Positions 9,513-21,231 are shown, numbered from the stretch's first letter. The stretch: 64,000 nucleotides of DNA from Poecilobothrus nobilitatus (GCA_947095535.1 OX352774.1:41990496-42054495), one strand, 5' to 3'. Notes: generated from the letters alone by a model not told the origin. A program made the numbers and translations.

Positions 9513-12500
9513 GTATTTAAAAAAGTTATCTTAAATTTAAAATATTTAAAATTTGTTTTTAACTGAAGTTAAGAATTTCATCTGTGTGTTGATGAATTCT
9601 TTAATAGTGTTAAAAAACATTTAAGACAGAATTCAAACTTGATTTTATATTCTGGATTTTTTGATCAATTTAATTTAAAATTATATTTTGACAAATTAAA
9701 GTAGGTATTAAAATAGATTTTAATCAAAAAAAAATCACTGATTAAACAATTTACTATTGGAATGATATTTTTACAAAACCATACAAATTTTACAAAACGT
9801 CAAGGAATATAAAAAAAATTTGACGAAGTGGAAAAAATGTTTAGCAAACAAAATAACATATGAGATGTTAGAAGTCATTTGCTTGAGAAATAAATTAATA
9901 AAATAAACAAAAGTATGAAATAATGTTTAATGAACTAACTTTCCGAAAATTTGTTCTTGATAGAATAAAGTGGAAATATTTCTTAGGTGTTTTTTAAAGT
10001 CACTAAAGATCAAATTTTGAAAGGATTCATTTGGATTTAGGTTTGGTTAAGTATTCTAAACAAAATTTTTATGATATTGAAAATATTATTTATATTATAT
10101 TACTTGCATCATTGAAGATCTGATTGAAATCTGTAATTTTTGTTTCATAACTTATTTCGATTTCAAATAAATCTTCCAATTGAACTAATTTTTATGAAAT
10201 ACTTAAGAATTTTTGTACTTAACCAATTTTTTCTTTTTATCATTTTACAATGTAATTTATGGAAAAGTGAAAAAAAAGAATATATAATCCGGATTTTCTT
10301 TATTTTATTTCAAATCATAAATCTTTAAATCTTAGATATTATAAAACAGAACACTCAAATAAATATAAATTAAAGTACACATGGCAAAAAAAAAAAAAAA
10401 CACACAAAACTATCATAAAAATTCCAATCTTCCACCTAACAAATTTTCATGATTTGTCACATTCAAATAATCTCCTTTTTATACTTTGTTTGTTACTCTT
10501 CCACCACCTCCTACCAATTTAACGTTCTCATCATTATAATAATAAATCCTTTTACATATAAAAAAAAGAAGTGTTTTTTTATTTTTTTTTTATTTTAGGA
10601 ATATCCTTATAGTACGTATACATATATAAATATCTAACAACAATCTGTTTTTATTTTCTTAATCCTTTCTTTTATATAATATTTTTTTTTTACTTTTATG
10701 TATCTAATACGTAAATACATTTATTTATTTATGTATTTGTATATGTTTTTATATTATTACTATTATATATATATATATTTATTTTTTATTTTGTAATACA
10801 TATTATAAGTAAAATATTATAATACCAATAAAAACATAGCCATAAGTCAATTTCATTTTCAAAGATCCTTTTTATCACTATGATGGGCTTAAATTATCTT
10901 TATCCTTAGCCTTTGATACTTTTACCTATATAATACATACACATACAGCATAAACACCGAAAACAAAGAAAAAAAAAAAAAAAGAAAAAAACAATAAAAA
11001 TAAAAAGATGAAACAATAATAACCAAAAAGAACAGAATGACACTATACAACTACTTATATGCTACTTTAGAAGTCAATACAAAAAAGGTTATTTCGACGC
11101 TTTAACGACACTATATTGGTAAACAAAATTCATATACAGTTTAAAGCAAAATAAAAATAACGGTTTTTAATATTTTATTGAATAACGGTTTTATCAATAT
11201 AACACATCAATATATGATAAATTTTTTGAGTGCAGTCTTGAGTGATATGATAGTGCAGTTGTTATCATTTTAAGACTTCAGTTCTCAACGACATCAGCCT
11301 AACCATTAAACCTAACAAACATAAAACATTTTTTGTAAGCATAAAGAATCAAAAGTTATATAACAATTTCGTTTCGTAGCAAAAATTCTATTTAGATCTT
11401 AATCGGTGTTTTACTTAGAACTTAGAGAACTTTATTCATTTTGAATTATATTTCAATCAATTGAAGTTTTAACTCAGTTTAAAATATCGTTAAACTGAAG
11501 ATTGAAAGATAGAATACATATTATATTGAATTGAAATTTGGTTTAAAGAGCTTAGGTAATTTTTGTGAACTGGAGTACAATATCCTCTTGATGTACTTTT
11601 ACCATAATAAACATTATAAAATAGGTTAATAATTTTGACCAAAAGTAATTCTAAATCAAGAATTCTAAATTTTAAAATTTAACATGTTGCTATTCATTTG
11701 TACAGTACTGAATATAAACAAATAATTTTTTACATTTATATATTGTAAGGATTAAGAATTCTTAAAGTATATAGTATAGGGTGACAAAACAAATTTATAT
11801 AATTTTTATTGTTACATATATATAGTTCTTATATCGTTGTTAAAGTTTTGTTCACTCTTTACTTTTTTGTTATTTGTACCGACTTTTTTTATAAACATTA
11901 TTTAAAAAAGTGCCTAACTGTGCAATAAATCTCGCTCATATATCGTTTGAGCACCTAAAAAAAAAACAACATTCACTTTTATTCTATTAAACGGTTCCTA
12001 ACTTATAACAGAAGGGATAAATAAAGTGAAAAAAAAAAAAAATCAAAAGAAACAAAAATATAATATAATATAAAAAGAAAATAAAATAAAAAAAATAAAA
12101 AAATGAATATCCTTTTTAAGGATACAAAATTTGATCGCAACAAACTTAATAGTAAAAAAAAATAAAAAACATATACAAATTGTCCTCGGAAATCCTTTAA
12201 ACATATTGAAATAACATATAGTGGGAAGAAAAAAATATATATATTTATTTTTGTTTGATTTTTGTGTTTAAGTTCTTATCCTTTGAATCTTGTTGTTTAG
12301 TTGAATCACTCTCTACTGTGTTTACATGCAACTGTAAAACAAAAAGAAAAATTGTCTGCAAAGGAGATTGTATTATTCCAATTGTTATGGTATCAGATGA
12401 ACAGTATTAGACAAAAAAATGTTAAATATATTATTTTTTAATAATGATTAAATGCTTATAAAAAGTTAGTATTCCCGTAATTTACAATCTTAATTAAGTA

Positions 12501-13090
12501 GTTTGTTTTACTTGTGATTTTTAGGAAAATAAAGAGATTTGCCTCTTAAATTTTTTTTTTTTTGTTTACCTAAATTCCTCAGAACTACTATTAGCGTCAA
12601 GATTTGCAATCAGTTTGTTAAAAAATACATTTTTGTTAGCCATCATTAACAAATTGAATAATGCTCGAATACCTATTGAATTTAAAACGTAATATTAGCA
12701 TGATAAATTGAAATAAAAGCTTCTGAAATTTTGTTTTAGTACCACTTAAAAAAATAATATTGAAAATAATTAGTCAAATGTATTATTAAAGTTCAATTAT
12801 GGACAAATTTAAGGACTCAGGATGGTAGGAGCGTCTATTCAACACTTTGTATAGTATATTTAATTTAAAGTTTTTACTTAACTACATATAGGTACTTTTA
12901 CTATCTCAACTGATTCAGATAGTAATGGATTTATCTTTCCTATTTTCGGGCTTTTTTTTTTATAAATGATTAATTTTACCGTTAACTATTGGTCCTAACC
13001 CTACAATTATTAAGCGGGAAATGTAGTCAAGTCTTTGGCGGAAATATTGAGGAAACTGTTGTTTCAGTAGTTTAAACTGTTCACAGCTTG
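9513..13090. other. Long A/T-rich stretch without recognised features
   Basis: About 3.6 kb of A/T-rich DNA with frequent poly-A and poly-T runs and short AT tracts (for example near 10766-10780). Short frames such as 10140-10328 are Phe/Ile/Leu-rich and have no domain signature. I see no exon-like composition or named repeat. Confidence 0.5.
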
Positions 13091-13094
13091 TCAA

Positions 13095-13690
13095 AAATGC
13101 TTAAAAATTTATCCTTAGTCTGTTCGACTGTATAACTGAACGTTTCTTTGTCTGCATACCAGCAGTCAAAAGGCTTGACCTAGCAAGCTGAAATTTTGCA
13201 ACAGAGTGTTTGCTAGAGCCCTATAGTTTTTGAGCCGGATCGTGCCGAAAAAAAGTTTTTTTTTTAAATTTTCCATATAATATAAATAGGGAAGTATTAC
13301 TATTTAGGTTCCTTTTCTGAGAAAACTTCTAGGCCAATTTACATATTTCTGAGGACACGAGAAAGATATGTTTGAGGACGATCGATCCAAAATCGAACAT
13401 TGTAATTTTTCGGGTACCGAGAAGTTTTTTTAGTTCTTATAAGTTGTGTACAAATTTCTTTGTTTGACGGATGGAACCTGTTAACCTGAGCAACCACTAT
13501 GAAAGATTTGGTAACAATCTCCAGTATAATAGTTTGGACAAAGATGATACAAGGATGGTACAATGTATGAGAAAATGTTGTAAAAACAAACGAATAATAA
13601 ATATAACTTCTGTTTGCATTTAGTGGCGTCGAATTGACTTTTTTTCTCAGTACTGTAAATAAATTTATCCTCTTGTTAAAATCCAATAAA
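13095..13690 (+). repeat. Unclassified repeat-like segment (family E)
   Basis: This is richer in G+C than its flanks. It starts with AGTCTGTTCGACTGTATAAC and then AGCAAGCTGAAATTTTGCAAC. The layout (a CTGT/CCGT-type tract, 'ATAAC', then 'gct...GAAATTTTG') resembles the opening module of family B (CCGTCCG, ATAACTC, GCTGAAATTTT). The 115-codon minus-strand frame at 13686-13339 lies within it and has no recognisable domain, so I treat it as non-coding. No second copy was found in the window; calling it a repeat is inference. Confidence 0.35.
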
Positions 13691-13699
13691 AAAATATGC

Positions 13700-14138
13700 T
13701 GCTAAGGATATATTATTCAAATGTAGTTGTAGGTGTAAATGTTTTGTAAAAGGAAGTCAATTTATTTATATAAAATGATAAAAAACATATATGACACGTA
13801 TATTAACAGTAATATCGAAAGGATTTGATTTTTTTTTTGATATAATAATATGCCCTTTTATATAAATATACATTATGTAATACTTCATCATTGAATTAAA
13901 TAGTAAATAATAATTGTACTTGAGAATTATATACGTAGAAATGAATATAAACCATGTTTAGTCAAAAAAAAAAAATAGGTTTGAATCATTCTTCCCCAAA
14001 ATCGATATTTAAATCAAAAATCCAATTTTTAAAATTAAAAATTCTGAATGATTAACGAGTCCAATAGTTATTTAATCCAAATAGATTAAGATTGCTAATT
14101 TAATTTTAATTAAAATAAAAAAATATCCTATAAAATAA
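13700..14138. other. A/T-rich spacer
   Basis: No recognisable feature. Confidence 0.5.
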
Positions 14139-14140
14139 TT

Positions 14141-14320
14141 GGCGATGTCGATGGCCGAGTAACTGAGTGAATAATTTATTAACTGGGGATTGTGGATTCA
14201 AACCCCGAAAAAGTTGTAAGAATTCTTGATTACTCCTTCTACGAATCTATAAAGTCTAGAGAATACTAATGTGTTAGCTCAGCCTTCATAAAAAAAGACC
14301 TACAGTAGAGGTTATTTCAA
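14141..14320 (+). repeat. tRNA-like SINE head, Ser/Leu-like
   Basis: The sequence ATGGCCGAGTAACTGAG resembles a type II (Ser/Leu) tRNA A-box region, and GTGGATTCAAACCCCG resembles a B-box. Spacing is tRNA-like but arms do not pair as in a real tRNA. The downstream 'TTGTAAGAATTC' resembles the post-tRNA junction of SINE-R. It is best read as the relic of a third tRNA-derived SINE. Confidence 0.45.
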
Positions 14321-14446
14321 ACAATTTACTAAACTTCTTCACAAAATATATTTGTAAGTATAATATGATACATGGCAGATTAGGTTTTTTTTTCTAATTC
14401 AATGATTATTTATAAAGTTTTCGATATTTCATTTGAAATTGAAATG

Positions 14447-15212
14447 CCTATCACAGAAAACTCAAACGCAATTGCGTTTTAATGGGGAAATATTTAAGTT
14501 TTTGAAAATTATTGATGACGTTGCGGGGTCCAACCGCAGATCGTATTATATATGTATAAAACATTTTCTATCTGCAGTAATTTTATTATGGTTTCATACA
14601 TTTTTGGATTTTTTGACTTTTTCAAAGTTAAATTTAAATTAAATAAAAATTAACATGAAACTTTGCAACACATCAACTAATTGGGACCTCGGTGACCTAT
14701 TAGGTAAAAGCGTATAAAATACCCTGTAAACACCGAGAGAGTGTGCGTTCGCATCCCACACACCTTGTAAGAATAATTCCCCCTTACAGCATTTACAGCT
14801 ACGCCTATCAAGGCAAGGTTGTCCCATTTTCTTGTCACATTTATGTGACAGGGGAATAAACTAAAGAAAAAAAACAAAACAACTAATTATTTCTTCTTAA
14901 AAGTTTTGTTTGCATAGTAATCTTTAAAATTTTAGTTAGGTATCAGAATAAAATTTTTCATTTTATTTTCCAAATTTTTTTTTTAGAAACTGAAAAACAC
15001 CACACCAATACCAATATAAAATGATGTTTTATACAAAAATACATATGTAAATAAAATAAGCTGTAAAGTTTTGTGATAAATTTAAATGTGACAAAGGTTT
15101 ACCGCTCCGCTTTAGTTTTGAGTTTTCAAGGATAGTAAAATTTAATGCCGCGGGAATACTTCCAGATCTGATTTATTTTCACAGCAATTGCGTTTGAATT
15201 TTCTATGATAGG
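14447..15212. mobile_element. Non-autonomous DNA transposon with 29-bp terminal inverted repeats
   Basis: The left end 14447-14475 starts CCTATCACAGAAAACTC and ends AAACGCAATTGC. The reverse complement of 15184-15212 starts CCTATCATAGAAAATTC and ends the same way: 27 of 29 positions match. No clear target-site duplication remains. There is no transposase frame inside; the 69-codon frame at 14433-14642 overlaps the left end and shows no domain. A SINE-R copy lies within (14683-14877), so the element is older than that insertion. The superfamily is unknown to me. Confidence 0.65.
14683..14877 (+). mobile_element. SINE-R copy nested in the TIR transposon
   Basis: It aligns along its length with the 20.4-kb copy: 'CCTCGGTGACCTATTAGG' (A-box region), 'GAGAGTGTGCGTTCGCATCC' (B-box region), 'ACACACCTTGTAAGAATAAT', 'TTTACAGCTACGCCT', and a tail 'CATTTATGTGACAGG' followed by an A-rich end. 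The internal promoter boxes are mutated. Minus-strand frames over 14639-14877 are shadows of this SINE. Confidence 0.65.
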
Positions 15213-15352
15213 AGTGTATATTTCCTATAGGTTTTTAAATAAATCACCGAATTCTTTTTAAGTCTAAATAATATGTACTTGAAAAGAAAAATATCCTTGA
15301 AATTAATTCAAGGATTTCTTAAGTTAATTTTTTCACATGATTTCTCAATATT

Positions 15353-16375
15353 TATACCCGTATGAACTATGTTCAAGGGTATAATAAATTTGCCATTACG
15401 TTTGTGACACCTTAAAGGAGTCGAGCTAGATATAGTGTCAAAGGTATGGATCGGCTCAGAATCGAATTCTGAGTCGATTAAGCCATGTACGTCCGTCCGT
15501 CCGTCCGCACGATAACTCAAAAAATAAAGGAGGCTGAAATTTTTTTTACGGCACTTTTGTAAAATTGTTAGTTTTGCTATTTAAATCCAACATTTTCGAT
15601 CGGCCGGTTCGAGTAGCTGCCATACAACTTCTATCTTTATATAGAAATAACTCAGTATCTATTCAAGCTAGGTTTCTGAAATTTTGCAAATGATGATTAA
15701 GTTTTATGGCAACAACTTCTGTAAAATTTGGTTGTGGTGGTGCGGCGGGTTCGGGTAGCTACCATACAACTTCTCCGTTTAAATGACAATAACTCAGTGT
15801 CTATTGAAGCTAGGAACCTGAAATTTAGTAAAGAGGTGTCGAGTGACAGACCAACAACCGGTTCAGGCTTCTTGCACGTCTTGGAACTTAATGAAGCTAG
15901 GCGTCTGAAATCTTGCAAATGATGATCAAGTTTTATGGCAACCACTTTTGCAAAATTTGGTTGTGGTGGTGCGACTGGTTCGGGTAGCTGCCAAACAACT
16001 TATCCGTTTAAATGAGAAGGCGTCTGAAATTAGTCACTGAGTTTAGACACTGAGTTAGTCTATTGAAGCTAGGAACCTGAAATTTAGTAAAGAGGTGTCG
16101 AGTTATAGGCCAACAACTTTTGTAAAATTTGGTTGGTCTAGAGCAGCCGGTTCAGGCTTCTTGCACCTCTTGGAACTTAATGAAGCTAGACGCAATAGAT
16201 TCAGGTAGCTGTCATACAACTCCACAATTTACATAAATATATCTCTGTAGTTCGGTACTAAAACATCAGAATGTTTTTAAAAGATGATCAAGTTTTATAG
16301 AAACAGGATATATTACGTTCATACGGGTATCCCAGAGTTGACACAGTCTACTCTACTGCACTCTTCCTCGTTTTC
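15353..16375 (+). mobile_element. Family B element, copy 1 (Helentron/DINE-like)
   Basis: The 5' end TATACCCGTATGAAC is matched by an inverted GTTCATACGGGTAT at about 16318-16331. Beyond it lies a conserved tail, CAGAGTTGACACAGTC through CACTCTTCCTCGTTTT. The first 31 bases form an imperfect hairpin (TATACCC/GGGTATA and GAAC/GTTC). Inside are a CCGT tract, the phrase GCACGATAACTC and tandem modules containing 'GGTTCGGGTAGCTGCC'-type sequence and AGTTTTATGGCAACAAC. A T flanks both ends with no visible target duplication. This layout fits non-autonomous Helentron (HINE/DINE-1-like) elements; that placement is inference. Frames at 15697-15945, 15728-15922 and 15308-15520 are repeat translations. 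Confidence 0.75.
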
Positions 16376-19036
16376 TATTATTTTTATAAACAAATATTTT
16401 TGTCTATGCAATAACATACATCATTATCCTTGAAATTATTTTCATTATACCTGTGCCTTATACTTATACATTTAACTTATACACTTTTTACAATATATTA
16501 AATTAATTTCCAATTTAATGGTGGGGCCATATAACTTTTGTTAATTATCTTGTCTCATAAAAACATAAAAAAAAAAATTTACTTTAGAGAATTGAATGAA
16601 ATAAATGGAAATATTAAATTAACATTAATAGAATTTTCATTAACGGCGATTGTTATAAGAGCTTTTGAAATACGAAAGTTAAATGTCAGATAATTAAAAA
16701 TAAAATTCAAAAGTTCTGGAAGTAGTTAAGAAGCTGAATGAATAGAAAGTATAATCAAACGTTTTGTTCCAAACTAAAATTTCAGCTTATAGGGCTAAGA
16801 AAAGTGAAGAAGGTATTTGGACAATACCAGAATATTGAAGAGAAAACAAGAGTATGAAGCTGTTAGAATTCACAGACTAGCATACACAGAAAACCTAAGT
16901 ATAAAAATACATGCTTCTAACCTGTAAATTTTGTTCCAAATAGAACATATTTGAGTCGAGATGATGATATTTTTATAAATCCTTAAAAAACGTGACGCAT
17001 TATATCAATTCTAAAAATTGTTGAATTTCAAAATTTATTTTTATTCAACAAATAGGTATTATAGTACCTACAGGTTATAATAAAAAGAATTTTTCTTTTG
17101 AAAGAAAAAACGATATTTTATCTCAACTTGTATTTTTCTTATTTGGAATTTTATTTCGCATATTTTTCTTATTTGAAATTTTAAACATTCATAAAAGTCT
17201 TCATTTCCAATGATACCAAAAAGATATACGAATACGTAATATGATCCAATAAAATACATAGGATTTTAAATATCAAAAATCATTTAAATTTGGAAGAAAC
17301 AGGTGAATATTTTATTTAAATAATATAAAAAAACAAAAAATAAATGAAAAATATTAGAAAAACAACCATTTGTTTCTTGTTCTTTTGTTGGTCTTTACTA
17401 AATTCTTTTACGACTTTAAGCAAATAACAAATTAAGGATCGTTCACATTTTTCCGTAAATTTTTTTACTTTTTTTATGATATTAGTTAAACAACATAACA
17501 GTTTTTATTTATTTAAAAAAAATGCCTATTTGTAGGCGTCAATATAAATTTTTTATCATAAATTTAATGAATGTTATGATCAAAATAGTTTCAGACTATT
17601 AAAAAAAAAAGAATAAATAAAAAATCAAAGGTTTTTATAGATACACTTCGCCACTTCATATTATAAATTATCTTTAGAGTATAAATGTTTAATAAAACGA
17701 CAGAATAAAAGAAGGCAGACGAATTATGACTTGCACCAAAAGACAATAGAAACATTTTAAATGTCAGATTTAAAATATTTTTAACTTTTTTTTCCTCATT
17801 TTTAAGAAAACCCTATAAATTGAAGCAAAACAGTAAATAAATTCTAAAATATATATTATTTAAGTCGCGATATATTATTAAAGTATGAAGTCGCGACTTT
17901 GGGGATTATATATCTCTATAACGGATAAGGCCAGACAAAATTATAATTTTTGATGAAATCTTAATATATCTATATCTCTCTCGTATTTTATTACTTTATT
18001 TGAAATTGTACAAAAGATTTATAAATTTTCATAGGCAGAATAATATACATACCAACGGGAAAACAGAAATATTGATACTAAATTTTATTTAGAAGTATAA
18101 GTGAACCATGAATTAGGTAATTCTAAAATTCGAAATATAGTCATCAATTTTAAGTTACCTAAAAACTTTAGTTAAATGTGAAATTGAAAACATTTTGAGT
18201 AAGGAATTTTCATATAATTTACTGCGTAATTTATATATAAAATCTTTAATTTTGGACATTATAAAATAATATCTACAAATTAGTCATACAATTATAGAGA
18301 ATGTCCTCAATATAGACTTTTGTAAACCACTAGTTAACAATTTTTAATGGTTTCCTTAAAAAAATTAATATAATATTATATGGGTATTGATACAATTTAT
18401 TAAAAAAAAAATAAAAACAAAAAACTTAAAAAATGTAAAATATCCTTTAAAAACACCTTCGATTTACATAATTTTTTGATGATCCTATGATTCATCATAA
18501 AAAAAAAGAGCAAAAAACAAACAAATATAATAATATATAATACATACATAATATATATATATATGCATTTTATTTGCATAAGCAGTTCTATTAAATAGAA
18601 ATATATTATATTTTGTCTAAATAATATGTAAATTTAAAGGACTTAAATCTAAGCTCTGATATTCAACTTTGAATATATCAGCAGCTATATACATACACTT
18701 AACAATAAATATGGATAAAAATTTTAAAATAAAAATATATACATGAATTTTAAATAATAATGTATTGACAAGAAATTTTGCAACATTTCTTAAAAAAAAA
18801 AAAATTTGAATTATTATCGATTATTTACAAAAAAAAAAAAAACATTTAAAAAATTTGCATATAGGTAAGGTACGTCTAAAAAAGTGTGTAAAGTATCTTA
18901 TTGTTATTCCTATAAAAGTTCTTAAAACTTCATGTATTTGCTGACTGTTAAATTAAGAATGCTTTTAATGAACTACGTGTCTATGTTTAAATTTTTTTCA
19001 GATTTATATTCAGATCAAAGGCTTATTTTTTTTTTT
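16376..19036. other. A/T-rich spacer
   Basis: About 2.7 kb of A/T-rich DNA without a recognised element. It contains the small inverted repeat at 17862-17899 and a short near-palindrome around 18655-18682 (CTGATATTCA / TTGAATATATCAG). The 63-codon minus frame at 17259-17068 arises from a local duplication of 'CATATTTTTCTTATTTG'-like sequence. Confidence 0.5.
17862..17899. repeat. Short inverted repeat AAGTCGCGA / TCGCGACTT
   Basis: Nine-base arms flank a loop of about 20 bases. Each arm contains the palindrome TCGCGA, a rare CpG-rich hexamer in this A/T-rich DNA. Function unknown. Confidence 0.6.
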
Positions 19037-19038
19037 TA

Positions 19039-19563
19039 GGATATACTTTACTTTAGGTACATTGTTGAATCCTTTTCAAACTTTACTGAGAAATACCTTA
19101 GATCACGTAATGAAACGCTAATAGGCCCAACTAAGCGATTGGAACACTAAGGACTTCAAAAAGCCTTTTCAAAAATGTATGGTTGTAACTTTCTTAAAGA
19201 ACCGTTGAACTTATATTTGTGGAACTAGACACTCCTGACAAAGCTTAAACGAAAGCCCTGAAAGCGTTCCTTTTCAAAGACATTTATAATTTATTTGGTG
19301 TTCAACGATTTCGATACAGGATGTTTAAGAGAAAAAAAATAATAAAAAAATTGTAGTTTTTATTAAATTATAAAAAAAATATATTGATATAACGGTACAT
19401 TTTTTGGGACGTCATCAGCTTACCTTTTCTCTTCTCTTTTCAAAATGGTTTATAAATTTTCGTCGCATAGTTAGTTCCATATAACGTTTCATTACATCAT
19501 TCAAGGTATATCTCAGTAAATATTGGAAAAGATCAGACAATGTATCTAAAGTAAAGTATAGCC
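19039..19563. mobile_element. Fold-back MITE with about 100-bp terminal inverted repeats
   Basis: The left arm (19039 to about 19142) starts GGATATACTTTACTTTAGG. The reverse complement of the right arm (about 19458-19563) starts GGCTATACTTTACTTTAGA. The arms stay alignable through 'TTTACTGAGAAATACCTT' against 'TTTACTGAGATATACCTT', 'GTAATGAAACG' (identical) and 'CAACTAAGCGA' against 'CTAACTATGCGA'. The middle has no coding potential. The whole is about 525 bp, typical of a MITE or fold-back element. Flanking T-runs hide any target duplication, and no related autonomous element is visible. Confidence 0.75.
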
Positions 19564-19564
19564 A

Positions 19565-20376
19565 TTTTTTATTATCTTAAAATAATAACTTAGATTTTCA
19601 GAGATTCGATTATTCTAAAATATCTTACATATTTAAAAACAAAAAGACATATAAGAAGAAAATCTTAAGTCTTATGAAGATTTGTCGTGGATCTTAAATA
19701 TTTCAAGTAATATTCTAAATAATCTAACAGAATTGTTTAACAAAAAACAAGTTGTTTAAAATTTTTTTATTCTAAATTCTTGTCATAATTTTTAAATTAT
19801 TAAATGAAAAATGTTTATATTACAAATTCTTTTATATTTGCTTGCATATTTCATATGAAATTCTTTTCAGTAAAATTTTTAAATCTTTTTTTTAATTTTT
19901 TTTTTTTTTTATGTCATGTTTTAAATGAAATTTAAAATAAAATAAAAATATGGTTTTTCAAAAATCAAAAAATTACAAAACAGTGAGTTTATTACAAGCC
20001 TTTTCCATTTAATTAAAATATATTGAAAGTAAAACAATAGCAACTTCTACAGTTAAGGAACTTAAGTTGTACAGAAAAGAAATTTAACTATGTGCCTATA
20101 TCAATTAGAATAATAAATTAATCTTTATATAGCTTTATAATATTATGGTCTTAGCATAGATCTTTGAAAAAGAAGAATTTCCTACTCATTCTTAAGATAA
20201 AGAGCAAATTGCAAATTTTTAAAGCAGTCAGCAAGCTAAGTAATTTTTGACAATATATTTGGAAATGCAAAAGAATAAAAAAGAATAATACTGCTTTCAG
20301 TTTTTAGCTTTTAGATAAATTTTTGAGGATCGTGCCATTGTTTTATTGATGAGTGTTTAGTATTATTTTTCTGGAC
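19565..20376. other. A/T-rich spacer
   Basis: No recognisable feature. Confidence 0.5.
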
Positions 20377-20377
20377 T

Positions 20378-20572
20378 GTGGGGCCTCGGTGGTCTAGTGG
20401 ATAAGAGGGTATAAAATAGGCTGTAAGAACCGAGGGAGTGTGGGTTCGAATTCCACACACGTCGTAAGGGTTATTCCCCTTTAAGACATTTATAGCTGCA
20501 CCTGAACAGGAAAGGCTGTGTAATTTCCTGTCCAGATTTATGTGGCACAGAAATGCATTAAAAAAAAAAAAT
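20378..20572 (+). mobile_element. SINE-R: Arg-tRNA-like SINE, best copy
   Basis: The head has a well-kept A-box (TGGTCTAGTGGATAAG from 20390) and B-box (GGTTCGAATTCC, 20443-20454), spaced as in a tRNA. The order GTGGATAAG...GGGTTCGAATTCC is closest to tRNA-Arg types, but the anticodon arm and acceptor stem do not fold properly. The body continues CACACGTCGTAAGGG, 'TTTATAGCTGCACCTGAACAGG', 'CTGTCCAGATTTATGTGGCACAG', and ends AATGCATT plus a poly-A tail. Other copies lie at 14.7 kb, 23.85 kb, 5.5 kb (tail) and 1.2 kb (minus). Confidence 0.8.
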
Positions 20573-20629
20573 TCTTACCAATTTTTTTTTCTAAACTACT
20601 GAAGTTCTTCATAAATTAAAATTTTTAAA

Positions 20630-20990
20630 TTAAGGTTTTTTTTTGTTTGCTTCATTGGGAATTGGATTGTAACGAAATTGACAGAACGGATCACTGTGGC
20701 TTAAACAAAAAATTTTGCAAATTGAATTCAATAAATCAAACCATTTAGACAAAAAAGCAAAAACATATTTAATGGGTCGTGATCTCAAAACGGGTTCATG
20801 GCGTAAAGGAACTCCATTAAAATGTATCACAGGTGTCTTAATGGCCAGCTAGTTAACGGCACATATTCAGCTTGATACAGCAAACTTCTTTTGTAGGGAA
20901 TTTGAAGATATGAAATTTTTATTGAAGTTGTCATGCGCAGTGGGTTAGTAGAACTTTACAAAAATTTGTCACACGTGTTTTTAAGACCGT
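20630..20990 (-). pseudogene. Possible P-element/THAP9-like transposase relic, minus strand
   Basis: The minus-strand frame from 20830 includes 'IKYVFAFLSKWFDLLNSICK'. In P-element and THAP9-type transposases the insertion domain carries a phrase of the type '(A)TxxFIxxxNxxFDLLNSR', and this frame resembles it. Upstream on the minus strand, in another frame, is a lysine-rich 'LQKKFAVS' stretch that could fit the preceding segment. Stops break the reading between them. The match is short and from memory of the family pattern, so a chance resemblance is quite possible. The segment is less A/T-rich than its surroundings. Confidence 0.25.
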
Positions 20991-20999
20991 TTTAAGTAC

Positions 21000-21230
21000 C
21001 CCGAAAAATTAAAAACGATTTGTTTTGTCAATCGATATTTTGAAACTTGGGGTTAAAAAATCATCAAGCTAACTCCTTAACAGAATGTGAACTTAATCGG
21101 TTGAACGGTCTATACGGTATGCTCGTGTAAAGATGATTGTTTTTTGAATTTGTAACCATGGTTGTTGAAATTAAAAAGAAAAAATTGCTTTAAGAATTTT
21201 GTTTATTGTGTACAAACAATCGTAGAAAAT
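21000..21230. other. Spacer
   Basis: No supported feature. It may include more of the decayed transposase-like relic but carries no clear motif. Confidence 0.35.
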
Positions 21231-21231
21231 A

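Noticed and set aside
11220..11340. Possible tRNA-like segment (ATAGTGCAGTTG ... CAGTTCTCAAC)
   Set aside because: The B-box is too degenerate and no matching SINE body was found.
13339..13686. 115-codon minus-strand frame
   Set aside because: No domain or codon bias, and it lies in the repeat-like segment E; probably chance.
20378..20460. Possible functional tRNA-Arg gene
   Set aside because: The A and B boxes are good but acceptor and anticodon stems do not pair, and the sequence continues into a SINE body with poly-A tail found in other copies.
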